A DNA stretch of 64,000 bases from the NCBI GenBank assembly GCA_963711725.1, contig CAVQFO010000022.1:62001-126000 (forward strand), given 5' to 3'. The stretch is from CAVQFO01 sp963711725. Its GTDB lineage: Bacteria; Pseudomonadota; Gammaproteobacteria; Nitrococcales; Aquisalimonadaceae. The notes under the pieces are model-generated. The model did not search any database and was not told the DNA's origin. It saw only the letters and a program-made list of their open reading frames with translations. A program made the translations under genes and the position numbers. How positions within the stretch are numbered: the stretch's first letter is position 1; each line of letters opens with the position of its first letter. This document shows positions 33,528 to 42,360 of the stretch, one piece after another.

Positions 33528-35105
33528 ATGACCGATCTCGCCACAGAGGTGGGCCGTCGCCGCACCTTCGCCATCATCTCGCACCCGGACGCCGGCAAGA
33601 CGACCGTCACCGAGAAGCTGCTGCTGTACGGGGGCGCCATCCAGACGGCCGGTACGGTCAAGGGCCGCAAGTCCTCCCTGCACGCCACCTCCGATTGGAT
33701 GGAGATGGAGAAGCAGCGCGGGATTTCGGTGACATCCTCCGTCATGCAGTTTCCCTTCAAGGACCGTGTGGTCAACCTGCTGGATACGCCCGGCCACGCC
33801 GATTTCTCCGAGGACACCTACCGCGTGCTCACGGCCGTGGACTCGGCGCTGATGGTGATCGACTGCGCCAAGGGCGTGGAGGAGCGGACCATCAAGCTGA
33901 TGGAGGTCTGCCGGCTGCGCGACACCCCCATCATGACCTTCATCAACAAGCTGGACCGGGAAGGCCGCGATCCCACGGAGCTGCTCGACGAGGTGGAGGA
34001 TATCCTCAAGATCCGCTGCGCGCCGGTGACCTGGCCCATCGGCATGGGCCGTCGTTTCCGGGGCGTGTTCCACATCCGCCGCAACGCCGTGCACCTGTTC
34101 GAGCCCGGCCGTTCCGACAAGGTGACCCAGGGCGAGATCATCGAGGGCCTGGACAATCCACGGCTGGACGAAGTTCTGGGTGATCAGGCTGCGGAACTGC
34201 GCGAGGAGATCGAGCTGATTCAGGGGGCCAGCCACGATTTCGACATGGATGCCTACCGCGCCGGTGCGCTCACGCCCGTGTTCTTCGGTTCCGCCATCAA
34301 CAATTTCGGCATCCGCGAGCTGCTGGAGGACTTTGTGGAATATGCGCCGCCGCCTCGGCCCCGGGACGGCACCGAGCGGGTGGTGGAGCCGACCGAGGAG
34401 CCGTTCTCCGGCTTCGTGTTCAAGATCCAGGCGAATATGGACCCTCAGCACCGGGACCGCATCGCCTTCCTGCGCGTCTGCTCCGGGTGCTACGAACACG
34501 GGATGAAGATCCGCCACGTGCGCATCGGCAAGGACGTGAAGATCGCCAATGCCATCACCTTCATGGCCAGCGACCGGGAAAGCGCCGAGACGGCCTACGC
34601 CGGGGATATCCTGGGCCTGCACAACCACGGCACCATCCAGATCGGCGATACCTTCACCCAGGGGGAGCCGCTGAAGTTCACCGGCATTCCCAATTTCGCC
34701 CCGGAGCTGTTCCGCCGGGTGGTGCTGCGCGACCCGCTGCGGATGAAAGCCCTGCAGAAGGGGCTGGAGCAGCTTTGCGAGGAAGGCGCCTCTCAGTTGT
34801 TCCGCCCGATCAACAGCAACGACCTGATCGTGGGCGCGGTGGGTGTACTGCAGTTCGACGTGGTGGCATTCCGGCTCAAGGCCGAATACAACGTGGAGTG
34901 CGTGTTCGAAAACGTGAACGTGCAAACGGCCCGCTGGGTCAGCGGCGAGACGAGGAAACTGGATGAATTCCGCCGCAAGGCCTCGGACAACCTGGCGCTG
35001 GATATCTCCGGCAACCTCACCTACCTGGCCCCGAGCCGAGTGAATCTCCAACTCACCGAGGAACGCTGGCCGGACCTGGAATTCCACGCCACCCGGGAAC
35101 ATTGA
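33528..35105 (+). CDS. prfC: Peptide chain release factor 3
   Basis: A 525-residue translational GTPase that removes RF1 and RF2 from the ribosome after termination. G1 is SHPDAGKT, switch II is DTPGHADFSEDTYR, G4 is NKLDREGRDP, and DWMEMEKQRGISVTSSVMQF is the RF3-specific switch I stretch. Length and motifs are normal. The ATG at 33528 is the natural start (MTDLATEVGRRRTFAIISHP); the ribosome site is weak. It is followed by 424 bases of repeats. Confidence 0.96.
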   Translation: MTDLATEVGRRRTFAIISHPDAGKTTVTEKLLLYGGAIQTAGTVKGRKSSLHATSDWMEMEKQRGISVTSSVMQFPFKDRVVNLLDTPGHADFSEDTYRVLTAVDSALMVIDCAKGVEERTIKLMEVCRLRDTPIMTFINKLDREGRDPTELLDEVEDILKIRCAPVTWPIGMGRRFRGVFHIRRNAVHLFEPGRSDKVTQGEIIEGLDNPRLDEVLGDQAAELREEIELIQGASHDFDMDAYRAGALTPVFFGSAINNFGIRELLEDFVEYAPPPRPRDGTERVVEPTEEPFSGFVFKIQANMDPQHRDRIAFLRVCSGCYEHGMKIRHVRIGKDVKIANAITFMASDRESAETAYAGDILGLHNHGTIQIGDTFTQGEPLKFTGIPNFAPELFRRVVLRDPLRMKALQKGLEQLCEEGASQLFRPINSNDLIVGAVGVLQFDVVAFRLKAEYNVECVFENVNVQTARWVSGETRKLDEFRRKASDNLALDISGNLTYLAPSRVNLQLTEERWPDLEFHATREH

Positions 35106-35111
35106 TCGGGG

Positions 35112-35471
35112 TGAGGAGCGGTCGTTCCGACCACGGATAATTACGCTTCAGGACACAAAGTGCGCGACGGGTACACGAAGAAACACGAAGGTTATTTTGT
35201 TAACTGATTGAAGCGAAGCCCTGTTCACGGGAACTTCGAGACCGTCGTGTCTCCTTCGTGCACCGAAACGATCAATTAGATGTAGGGTGGGTTAGCGGAG
35301 CGTAACCCACCAGTCCGGCGAAGCCACAAAGCCTTGTCGGATTACGCTTCGCTAATCCGAACTACATGGCTTTGTACCCCACGAAGAGAAGCCATCTGGT
35401 CGCGTCATTCCCGCGAAAGCGGGAATCCACTCTTGAGGCGGCCTGGACACGCGCTTTCGCGGGTGTGACGA
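35112..35471. repeat. Composite of three dispersed repeat families
   Basis: The 424-bp gap between prfC and yajQ has no gene. Bases 35112-35278 resemble the 4140-4310 element (AGGAGCGGTCGTTCCGACC, CTTCAGGACACAAAG, CGTGTCTCCTTCGTG) but lack its right end. Bases 35280-35370 hold GTAGGGTGGGTTAGCG and GTCGGATTACGC palindromes. Bases 35405-35471 hold CATTCCCGCGAAAGCGGGAA with a diverged opposite arm. Confidence 0.7.
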
Positions 35472-35529
35472 CGGATTTCTTCCTTCGTGCACTTCGTGGT
35501 CTAACCAGGATCTCCCGAGCCGCGCTTCC

Positions 35530-36012
35530 TCAGTCCCGGAAGTTATTGAACTGCAGCGGCAGGTCCAGTTCGGCGCTGCGCAGCAGGGCGATGGCCTGTT
35601 GCAGGTCGTCGCGTTTCTTGCCGGTGACCCGCACCTGTTCGCCCTGGATGCTGGCCTGCACCTTCATCTTCGCGTCCTTGACCATTTTCACGATCTTCTT
35701 CGCCGTGGTGGAATCGATTCCCTGGCGCAGGGTGATCTTCTGCCGGGCTTCGCGCCCCGCCTGTTCCGGGTCGCCGAGCTCCAGGCAGGCTAGATCGATG
35801 CCCCGTTTGGAGAGCTTGGAGCGCAGCACGTCCAGCATTTGCTCCAGCTGGAACTCCGATTGGCTCTTCATGGTGATCACCGCCTCGTCCTGGGTGAACT
35901 CCGAGCCGGTTCCCTTGAAATCGAATCGATTGCCGACCTCGCGATTGGCCTGATCCACGGCATTGGTGACTTCGTGCATGTCCACTTCGGAGACAACGTC
36001 GAACGAGGGCAT
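35530..36012 (-). CDS. YajQ family cyclic-di-GMP-binding protein
   Basis: A 160-residue YajQ protein with two ferredoxin-like halves: MPSFDVVSEVDMHEVTNAVD at the start, then GSEFTQDEAVITMKSQSEFQ, KITLRQGIDSTTAKKIVKM and VRVTGKKRDDLQQAIALLR. Members bind nucleotides, and in Xanthomonas and Pseudomonas YajQ is a cyclic-di-GMP receptor that affects transcription. The ATG at 36012 is the family start. Binding here is inferred from the family. Confidence 0.92.
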   Translation of the reverse strand: MPSFDVVSEVDMHEVTNAVDQANREVGNRFDFKGTGSEFTQDEAVITMKSQSEFQLEQMLDVLRSKLSKRGIDLACLELGDPEQAGREARQKITLRQGIDSTTAKKIVKMVKDAKMKVQASIQGEQVRVTGKKRDDLQQAIALLRSAELDLPLQFNNFRD

Positions 36013-36118
36013 GACTGGGCTCCTTACTTGTTGGGTCACGAAGAAATCGAAGGTTACACGAAGGGCGCCGAAACTGGGTAGTCATCCCATTGGTCCGCTT
36101 CGCTGGGGCTTCGGAGGC

Positions 36119-37321
36119 TCAACCCATCAACCGGTGAAAGATTCGGAAGCCCGCTACGTAGGTTCCCACCGCCGAGCCGATGGTGGAGAAGAGGAACACC
36201 ATCAGCGTGCGCGAGACGCGGTTGCGCCACCAGCCGCCAAGCCGCGTGACGTCGTCCCGCAGGCTGGCGAAATGTGCCACGGTCGGCTTGCGCAGTGCCA
36301 GTTCCGCGGCTGCGGTGACGAAGCCGGCGCCGATGGTGGGGTTGAGCGAGGTCAGTGGCGCGGCGATGAAAGCGGTGATCACCGTCAACGGATGGGCCGC
36401 GGCGAGCAGGGCGCCCAGGGCCGAGAGGCTGCCATTGATCAGCACCCAGTCCAGTACCAGTTCCAGGCCCAGATGGGTGTTGCGGCTGAACCCCCAGGCG
36501 AAACCCGCGAAAATCAGGGCCACCACGATCCAGGGAACAAGCCGGGGCCAGCGGGACCGCTCGGGCGTGCGCTCCAGCTCTTCGCGCAGGCCAGCCGGAG
36601 CACTTCCCGGATTGGATTCCAGGCACTCCGCCAGACCCTTGAGATGGCCCGCGCCCACCACCGCCAGTACCCGGCGCCTCGGATTGGGATCGTTTTCCTC
36701 CCGCAGCCGCAGGGCCATATAGCGATCGCGTTCCCGGATCAGCGGCTCGTAAAGGCTCTCGGAGCTCTGGGCGAATTCCGCGAATGTGGCTTCCAGCAGG
36801 TCGCCTTCCTTGAGGCGCTCGATGTCTTCCGGGCTCACCTGATGGCGGGAGAACAGGCTCGCGATCAGGCCGGAGACCAGGTTCAGGCGCTGCCACCAGC
36901 GGACGTTGCCGTAGACCCGCTTGAGGGTGACCCCCAGGTCGCGGTCGATCAGCCATACGGGCAGGCCGGCTTCCAGGGCGCCGTCCACGGCTGCCTTCAT
37001 CTCGGCGCCGGGGGTAATGCCCGAGCTTTGCGCCACGCGCTGCTGGAACGCTCCCAGGGCCAGTGAAGCAGCAACCATGCCGGCCTTGCCCTCGCGAATG
37101 ACCTGGAAGAGATTCATGCGGCCCAGGGAGTCCGGATCGGTCAGCGCCGCGTGGCGGCTGGGGCACAGCTCCACGGCCACAGCATCGAAATCCCCGGAGC
37201 GTATCAGCGCGGCGACTTCCTCGGCGCTGGCGCGGGAGACATGGGCGGTGCCGAGGAGGGTATATTCTGTGTTGCCGACCGTGACGGTAAGGCGGGGGCC
37301 GGAGTCGCCGGAGTGGTTCAT
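36119..37321 (-). CDS. TraB/PrgY family membrane protein
   Basis: A 400-residue protein with the TraB-domain signatures LLGTAHVSRASAEEV near the N-terminus, VAVELCPSRHAAL, and VVGAGHLKGL at about residue 240. Four hydrophobic helices occupy the last 140 residues (WIVVALIFAGFAWGF onward). The family includes the enterococcal pheromone inhibitor PrgY and human TRABD, and the fold is thought to be a metal-dependent peptidase or esterase relative. The function in proteobacteria is unknown. GGGAG precedes the ATG at 37321. It is divergent from mtfA. Confidence 0.87.
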   Translation of the reverse strand: MNHSGDSGPRLTVTVGNTEYTLLGTAHVSRASAEEVAALIRSGDFDAVAVELCPSRHAALTDPDSLGRMNLFQVIREGKAGMVAASLALGAFQQRVAQSSGITPGAEMKAAVDGALEAGLPVWLIDRDLGVTLKRVYGNVRWWQRLNLVSGLIASLFSRHQVSPEDIERLKEGDLLEATFAEFAQSSESLYEPLIRERDRYMALRLREENDPNPRRRVLAVVGAGHLKGLAECLESNPGSAPAGLREELERTPERSRWPRLVPWIVVALIFAGFAWGFSRNTHLGLELVLDWVLINGSLSALGALLAAAHPLTVITAFIAAPLTSLNPTIGAGFVTAAAELALRKPTVAHFASLRDDVTRLGGWWRNRVSRTLMVFLFSTIGSAVGTYVAGFRIFHRLMG

Positions 37322-37427
37322 GAGTCTCCCGGGAGGCGTGAATGGTCGGGGGATTATCACCGAAGGCCGCCCGCGGGCCAAACCGGATTGGGCGTTTCCC
37401 CGGGGTCGATGCGATGGGTATGACGGG

Positions 37428-38189
37428 ATGAGTTGGAATCCTCTGCGGCGGTGGCGGCGTAATCGTATCCTGCGGCGGGAGCCCATTGCCGAAGGGGACT
37501 GGGCCGCTGCGCTCGAGCGCCTGCCCTGGCTGCGCCGCCTGGACGCGGACCAGCGGGCCCGCTTGCGCGACTGGGCGGTGCTCTACCTCCACCACAAGGT
37601 GTTCGAGCCGGCCGGCGGGGTCGTGCTGGAGCGCGCCGACCGGCTCATGGTGGCCGTCCAGGCCTGTGTGCCCATCCTGGGGCTGGACCCGGACTGGTAC
37701 GACACGTGGAGCACGGTCATTGTCTATCCGGCCGGGTTTCTGGCGCGGCATCGCTACCGGGACGAAACGGGTCTGGTGCACGAGGCCGTCTCGCCGCTGG
37801 TGGGCGAGGCCTGGGAGAGTGGTCCGCTGGTGTTGTCGCTCGAGGATATCGATCAGGGGCCGCGGGCGGACGGCTTCAACGTGGTGATCCACGAACATGC
37901 CCACAAACTGGACATGCTCAACGGCGCGGCCAACGGCATGCCGCCGCTGCACAGGGACATGAGTCGAAGGGCCTGGACCGACGCATTCACCGCTGCTTTC
38001 GATGATCTCGGCCGGCGCCTGGACCACGGCCGCGAGACGGCAGTGGATGCCTACGCGGCTCAGAGCCCGGCTGAATTCTTCGCGGTCGCATCGGAACTGT
38101 TCTTCGAGCTGCCGCTGCGTCTGCGCTGGGCCTATCCCGATGTATACCGCCAGATGGCCCTGTTCTACCGCCAGGATCCCGCCGGTTGA
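37428..38189 (+). CDS. mtfA: MtfA-type zinc peptidase (M90 family)
   Basis: A 253-residue protein with the HEHAHKLD zinc site (HExxH), DMLNGAANGMPPL just after it, and a downstream acidic FFAVASELFFE that supplies the third ligand region. In E. coli MtfA binds and inactivates the glucose repressor Mlc and has aminopeptidase activity. No mlc-like gene is in this window. MSWNPLRRWRRNRILRREPI is the expected N-terminus, so the ATG at 37428 is chosen although its ribosome site is weak. Confidence 0.88.
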   Translation: MSWNPLRRWRRNRILRREPIAEGDWAAALERLPWLRRLDADQRARLRDWAVLYLHHKVFEPAGGVVLERADRLMVAVQACVPILGLDPDWYDTWSTVIVYPAGFLARHRYRDETGLVHEAVSPLVGEAWESGPLVLSLEDIDQGPRADGFNVVIHEHAHKLDMLNGAANGMPPLHRDMSRRAWTDAFTAAFDDLGRRLDHGRETAVDAYAAQSPAEFFAVASELFFELPLRLRWAYPDVYRQMALFYRQDPAG

Positions 38190-38245
38190 ATCGGCTTTCG
38201 CCGGGCACAATGTCCGTTTCTAGGCGCTAACCGGAAGAGGTCGGG

Positions 38246-38704
38246 ATGGAGGACTATCGCCATATTCTCGCCGCAGTGGACTACTCCGCATCGGGGGAAG
38301 CGGCCGCCCGGCGTGCTGCGGGCCTGTCCCGGGTGCTGAGCGCCGAGCTGACGCTGTTGCACGTGGTGGAGCATTTCCCCGAGGACATGCCCGTGGACAC
38401 CGTCGCGCCGGAAGACGCCGATCCCACCGGTTACAGGGAAGGGGTCTGGGAAGCCAAGCTGGCGGAGCTGGCGGGCCAACTGCGGGTGAAGGATTCCGAC
38501 ACGCGGGTGGTCTTCAGCAAGCATTCAGCGAAGTACGAAATTCAGCGTGTGGCCGAGCAGGTGGGCGCCGATGTGATCGTCCTGGGCGCCCGCGGCCATC
38601 ACATGGTCAGGCGATTGATCGGGTCGACCGCGGCGGATCTGGTATACCGGGCGCCCTGCGATGTGGTGGTGGTGCGCCCGGAGGACGAACGGGCGGCGGG
38701 CTGA
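38246..38704 (+). CDS. Universal stress protein family
   Basis: A 152-residue UspA-fold protein. ILAAVDYSASGEAAARRA is the first strand and helix, and the ATP-binding motif GARGHHMVRRLIGSTAADLV fits G-x2-G-x9-G-S/T. It therefore probably binds ATP, unlike UspA itself. The family helps survival under starvation or oxidative stress. The ATG at 38246 follows GGTCGGG. It converges on djlA, and a hairpin spans both stops. Confidence 0.92.
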   Translation: MEDYRHILAAVDYSASGEAAARRAAGLSRVLSAELTLLHVVEHFPEDMPVDTVAPEDADPTGYREGVWEAKLAELAGQLRVKDSDTRVVFSKHSAKYEIQRVAEQVGADVIVLGARGHHMVRRLIGSTAADLVYRAPCDVVVVRPEDERAAG

Positions 38705-38719
38705 GGCGCCGGCCTCAGC
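38700..38719. terminator. Hairpin spanning two convergent stop codons
   Basis: GCTGAGGC pairs with GCCTCAGC around GCCG. It contains the stop codons of both the stress-protein gene and djlA. With only 10 bases between the genes, it may serve as a compact bidirectional terminator, though no T runs follow. Confidence 0.45.
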
Positions 38720-39497
38720 GCATGCCGCGTGCCTGCTTGATGGTCTCGTAGGCCTTGCTGATCTCCTGGGTCTTCTCCTTTGCCATGCGCAGCATTTGCT
38801 CCGGCAGGCCCTGGGACACCAGTTTGTCCGGGTGATGCTGGCTGATCAGGCGCCGGTAGGCCTTCTTGATCTCGTCGTTGGACGCGGTCGGGTCCATCCC
38901 CAACACCTGATAGCTGCGTTCCAGCGAGTCCGGGCTCTGGGGTTCTGCGTGGGCGTGTTGGCGGAAGTTTCCGGTGAGCATCGCCTCCAGGCGTGCCACG
39001 TCCGCCTCGGACAGCCCCAGGGCGCGGGCGATGCGTACCATGGCCTGATGTTCCGCCGGATCGACCCGGCCGTCGGCCAGGGCGGCGCGCAGTTGGATTT
39101 CCAGAAACATCCGGCTGAGCAGAGGTTGGCGTCCGCAGGCCTGACGGAACTCGGCCAGCGCGCTGTCCAGGTTGAACTCCGGCTGCTTGCCTTGGCGAAA
39201 GTACTCGATGGCCGCCCGGCGCTGCTCGCCCGAAAGGTCCATGTGTCGCATCACGGTTTCCGCCGCCTGGATCTCCGCCTGGGATACCCGGCCGTCGGCC
39301 TTGGCGACGTAACCCATTACCGAGAACGTGGTGCGGAAGAACACCTGCTGAATGCGGGACGCCTCGCCCACGGCCCGTCCGAGTTTGGAGCGCGCCTGAT
39401 CGAAGAAATGCCCCAACAGCAGGCCCACGATGGCACCGATCCAGCCCCCGGCAAGATAGCCGAAGATCGCCCCCAGGAGTTTTCCCGTCCAAGCCAT
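38715..39497 (-). CDS. djlA: DjlA-type membrane-anchored J-domain co-chaperone
   Basis: A 260-residue protein with an N-terminal membrane anchor rich in glycine (LLGAIFGYLAGGWIGAIVGL), a TerB-like acidic helical region (YVAKADGRVSQAEIQ, ALADGRVDPAEHQ), and a C-terminal J domain with the HPD motif in LISQHHPDKL. DjlA stimulates DnaK at the inner membrane. The start at 39497 gives the standard MAWTGKLLG. It lies 5 bases downstream of dusB and is probably co-transcribed. Confidence 0.92.
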   Translation of the reverse strand: MAWTGKLLGAIFGYLAGGWIGAIVGLLLGHFFDQARSKLGRAVGEASRIQQVFFRTTFSVMGYVAKADGRVSQAEIQAAETVMRHMDLSGEQRRAAIEYFRQGKQPEFNLDSALAEFRQACGRQPLLSRMFLEIQLRAALADGRVDPAEHQAMVRIARALGLSEADVARLEAMLTGNFRQHAHAEPQSPDSLERSYQVLGMDPTASNDEIKKAYRRLISQHHPDKLVSQGLPEQMLRMAKEKTQEISKAYETIKQARGMR

Positions 39498-39502
39498 GTT
39501 CG

Positions 39503-40483
39503 TCAGGCCGCCGCGTCCAGATCCCGGCCTTGGAAATAGCATCGAATCAGGGCGAGCTGCTCGCTGCCCGAATCAACGCCCACCAGCCGACGGCGCCAGG
39601 ATTCGCCGTCCGGCCGTCCGGCCAGATACCAGCCGATATGTTTGCGCGCCACCCGCAGGCCCTGGTATTCGCCATAGAACTCGTGCAGGCGGGCGATATG
39701 GCCAAGCATGATTGATTCCACTTCGGCGCTGGTCGGAGGAGCCATCCGCTCGCCGGTTTTCAGAAAATGCCGGATTTCCCGGAAGATCCAGGGTCGGCCC
39801 TGGGCCGCGCGGCCAATCATCAGGCCATCCGCGCCGGTGTGGCGCAGCACCTCAAGAGCCTTTTCCGGGCCGTCAATATCGCCGTTGGCCATCACGGGGA
39901 TGGAGACCGCTTGCGTAATGGCCCGGATGGTGTCGTATTCCGCCTCGCCGCGATAGGCGTCGGCACGGGTTCGTCCATGCACGGCCAGAGCCTGAATGCC
40001 GGCCGCCTCGGCAAGCCGCGCGATGGTCACGCCGTTGCGGTTCTCCGGGTTGGGGCCGGTCCGGAACTTCAGAGTGACGGGAACATCCACCGCGGCAACG
40101 GTCGCCTCAAGAATGTCGCGCACCAGGGCTTCGTCCGCCAGCAGGGCGGAGCCCGCCATCTTGTTGCAGACCTTCTTCGCCGGGCATCCCATGTTGATGT
40201 CAATGATCTGGGCGCCCCGGGCGGCGTTGTAGCGTGCGGCCTCGGCCATGGTTTCCGGGTCGGCCCCGGCGATCTGGACGATCCGCGGTTCGCTCTCGCC
40301 GCGGTGGTCGGCCTTGAGCCGGGACTTGCGGGTTTCGCGCAGGGCGGGGTTGGAGGTCACCATTTCCGAGGCTGCCGTGTCCGCGCCCAAGGCCCGGCAT
40401 AGCCGGCGGAACGGCAGGTCGGTGACGCCGGCCATGGGGGCCAGCGCCAGCGGGTTGTCCAGTTTGTAGGGGCCAATCTGCAT
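39503..40483 (-). CDS. dusB: tRNA-dihydrouridine synthase B
   Basis: A 326-residue FMN enzyme that reduces uridine in the tRNA D-loop. The N-terminal LALAPMAGVTDLPFRRLCR binds FMN. IDINMGCPAKKVCNKMAGSA contains the catalytic cysteine, and VHGRTRADAY and MANGDIDG follow, as in DusB. The usual downstream fis gene is missing here, and djlA follows after 5 bases. The ATG at 40483 fits the family start. Confidence 0.93.
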   Translation of the reverse strand: MQIGPYKLDNPLALAPMAGVTDLPFRRLCRALGADTAASEMVTSNPALRETRKSRLKADHRGESEPRIVQIAGADPETMAEAARYNAARGAQIIDINMGCPAKKVCNKMAGSALLADEALVRDILEATVAAVDVPVTLKFRTGPNPENRNGVTIARLAEAAGIQALAVHGRTRADAYRGEAEYDTIRAITQAVSIPVMANGDIDGPEKALEVLRHTGADGLMIGRAAQGRPWIFREIRHFLKTGERMAPPTSAEVESIMLGHIARLHEFYGEYQGLRVARKHIGWYLAGRPDGESWRRRLVGVDSGSEQLALIRCYFQGRDLDAAA

Positions 40484-40557
40484 GTGATTTCCGGCTGTGG
40501 CGCGGAAGCCGAATGATACCCGGATCAACCGGTCGGATGAACCTTGGCGATAAACGG

Positions 40558-41919
40558 TTATCCCTGTGGCGGGGCGCCTCGCTCTGCGGCGAAATAGTCG
40601 CGTGTCAGCTTGAGGACGACGGGGCTGAGCAACAGCAGGGCCACCAGATTGGGCAGCGCCATGAAGGCGTTGAGCGTATCGGCGATCAGCCAGACCCGAT
40701 CCAGCTTCATCACGGCACCCAAGGGGATGGCGAGGACCCAGAGAATGCGGAAATAGGTGAGCGAGCGGTAGCCGAACAGGTACTCCACGCACTTCTCGCC
40801 GTAGTAGCTCCATCCCAGCAGGGTGGTGAAGGCGAAGATCGCCAGGCCGAAGCTGACGATGTACTGGCCGGCGCCACCGGGCAGGGCAGTGTCGAACGCC
40901 GTGGCGGAAAGGGAGGCGCCGGAGTCGCCGTTGTTCCAGACGCCGGAGATCACGAGGACCAGCCCCGTGATGCTGCATACCACTATGGTGTCGATGAACG
41001 TGCCCAGCATGGCGATCACCCCCTGCCGCACGGGGCTGGTGGTGGATGCGGCGGCATGGGCGATGGGGGCGCTGCCCAGGCCTGCTTCATTGGAGAAAAT
41101 GCCCCGGGCCACGCCCCAGCGGATGGCGGTGGACACGGCGGCGCCCAGGAACCCGCCGGTGGCGGCGGTGGGCGTGAACGCGTGCTTTACGATCAGTCCC
41201 AGGGCGTCGGGGATGGCGGCGGCGTGCAGGGCCAGGATGACGACGCCGGCGGCGATGTAAGCGACCGCCATCAGTGGTACCAGCTTGCCCGCAACCTGGG
41301 CGATGCGGCGAATGCCGCCGATCAGCACCAGCGCGGCGAGCACGGCCAGGATCAAACCGGTGGCCACTTTCGGGAGATGGATGCTCTGGCTCAGCGCGTC
41401 GGCCACGGAATTCGCCTGCACCGTGTTGCCGATCCCGAAGCCGGCGGCCGCGCCGAACACCGCGAACGCGGTGCCCATCCAGGCCCAGCGTCGCCCCAGG
41501 CCGTTGCGGATGTAGAACATGGGGCCGCCCACATGATTGCCGGCTTCGTCCACCTCCCGGTAACGCACCGCCAGCACGGCCTCACTGTACTTGGTGGCCA
41601 TGCCCACCAGTGCCGTGATCCACATCCAGAACAGGGCGCCGGGTCCACCGGCGGCGATGGCCGTCGCCACGCCGGCGATGTTGCCGGTGCCGATGGTGGC
41701 CGACAGCGAAGTCATCAGGGCGTTGAAGGCGCTGATATCGCCCTCGCCCTGAAGGCTGCGCCCGCGCCACAGCATGCGGAAGCCGTAGGGGAGCTTGCGC
41801 ACGGGCATGAACGTCAGCAGAACGGTAAGGTAGAGTCCGGTGCCCAGGATCAGTACCAGCATGGGTACGCCCCAGGCGTAGCTGTTGATGGTGTGGATCC
41901 AGGTGAAGATGGTATCCAT
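40558..41919 (-). CDS. Sodium:alanine symporter (AGCS family)
   Basis: A 453-residue, roughly eleven-helix transporter of the alanine or glycine:cation symporter family. Signatures: SLSATIGTGNIAGVATAI at the substrate and sodium site, GPGALFWMWITALVGMATKY, GGPMFYIRNGLG, RGIFSNEAGLGSAPIAHAAA and GWSYYGEKCVEYLFG. It imports alanine, glycine or similar small amino acids with sodium. It is transcribed toward dusB with a 74-base gap. The 441 bases upstream include a DnaA-box cluster. Confidence 0.93.
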   Translation of the reverse strand: MDTIFTWIHTINSYAWGVPMLVLILGTGLYLTVLLTFMPVRKLPYGFRMLWRGRSLQGEGDISAFNALMTSLSATIGTGNIAGVATAIAAGGPGALFWMWITALVGMATKYSEAVLAVRYREVDEAGNHVGGPMFYIRNGLGRRWAWMGTAFAVFGAAAGFGIGNTVQANSVADALSQSIHLPKVATGLILAVLAALVLIGGIRRIAQVAGKLVPLMAVAYIAAGVVILALHAAAIPDALGLIVKHAFTPTAATGGFLGAAVSTAIRWGVARGIFSNEAGLGSAPIAHAAASTTSPVRQGVIAMLGTFIDTIVVCSITGLVLVISGVWNNGDSGASLSATAFDTALPGGAGQYIVSFGLAIFAFTTLLGWSYYGEKCVEYLFGYRSLTYFRILWVLAIPLGAVMKLDRVWLIADTLNAFMALPNLVALLLLSPVVLKLTRDYFAAERGAPPQG

Positions 41920-42360
41920 GCGTGCCCCCCTCCTTATCCCGGTTCGAAGTCCGGTGGCCCTTCCTGGCGTTTGCCCGCCGCTATTTGGCCGTACTATACG
42001 CCATGGTTTTCCCGGGGAGAACGACGGGACTTGCCCGGGATGCGAGAAATTTTCTTACGAGAATCTCCTAAGGTGCCGTCGCGGCGAGGAAAGTTCGGTT
42101 ATCCACAAAACGTGTGGATAACTTTGTGGATGATTCGGGGAAACGCCTGGCGAACCCGCTTCGCTGTGGGCTCCCCGTTAATTCGGCGATCTTTTCATCA
42201 ATTTTTAATAGAATTGTAAAAACAATGACTTATAAGTTTTCGTCGGGCCCGGCCGGCGAGCGCTCCCGGGAGTGTTCCGAGGTCGGACGATTGCTGTGCA
42301 TAACTCATTGATCCGTGGTGCCCCAGCGGGCATTCGGCCGCAATAGGAAGGAGAACGGAT
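41920..42360. other. 441-bp divergent intergenic region
   Basis: No gene is seen. It contains a DnaA-box cluster (42099-42133) with an AT-rich stretch downstream (TTTTTAATAGAATTGTAAAAAC near 42200-42226), a rare low-GC patch in this window. An AAGGAGAAC ribosome site precedes the dehydrogenase gene at 42361. Confidence 0.6.
42099..42133. promoter_or_regulatory. Cluster of three DnaA-box-like sites
   Basis: TTATCCACA (42099-42107) is a perfect DnaA box. TGTGGATAA (42113-42121) is a perfect box in inverted orientation, and TGTGGATGA (42125-42133) is a one-mismatch box. No dnaA, dnaN or gyrB gene is in the window, so this is not shown to be the chromosomal origin. Regulation by DnaA, or titration of it, is possible. 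Confidence 0.6.

Noticed and set aside
33414..35102. A 562-codon antisense frame over prfC
   Set aside because: prfC is complete and canonical on the plus strand, so the antisense frame is a composition artefact.
36054..38210. A 718-codon minus-strand open frame covering mtfA and the TraB-family gene
   Set aside because: It lies out of frame with both real genes and has no recognisable domains; the conserved motifs are in the other frames.
42099..42133. Chromosomal origin of replication
   Set aside because: DnaA boxes are present, but there are no dnaA, dnaN, rpmH or gid genes and only three boxes, so calling oriC is not justified.
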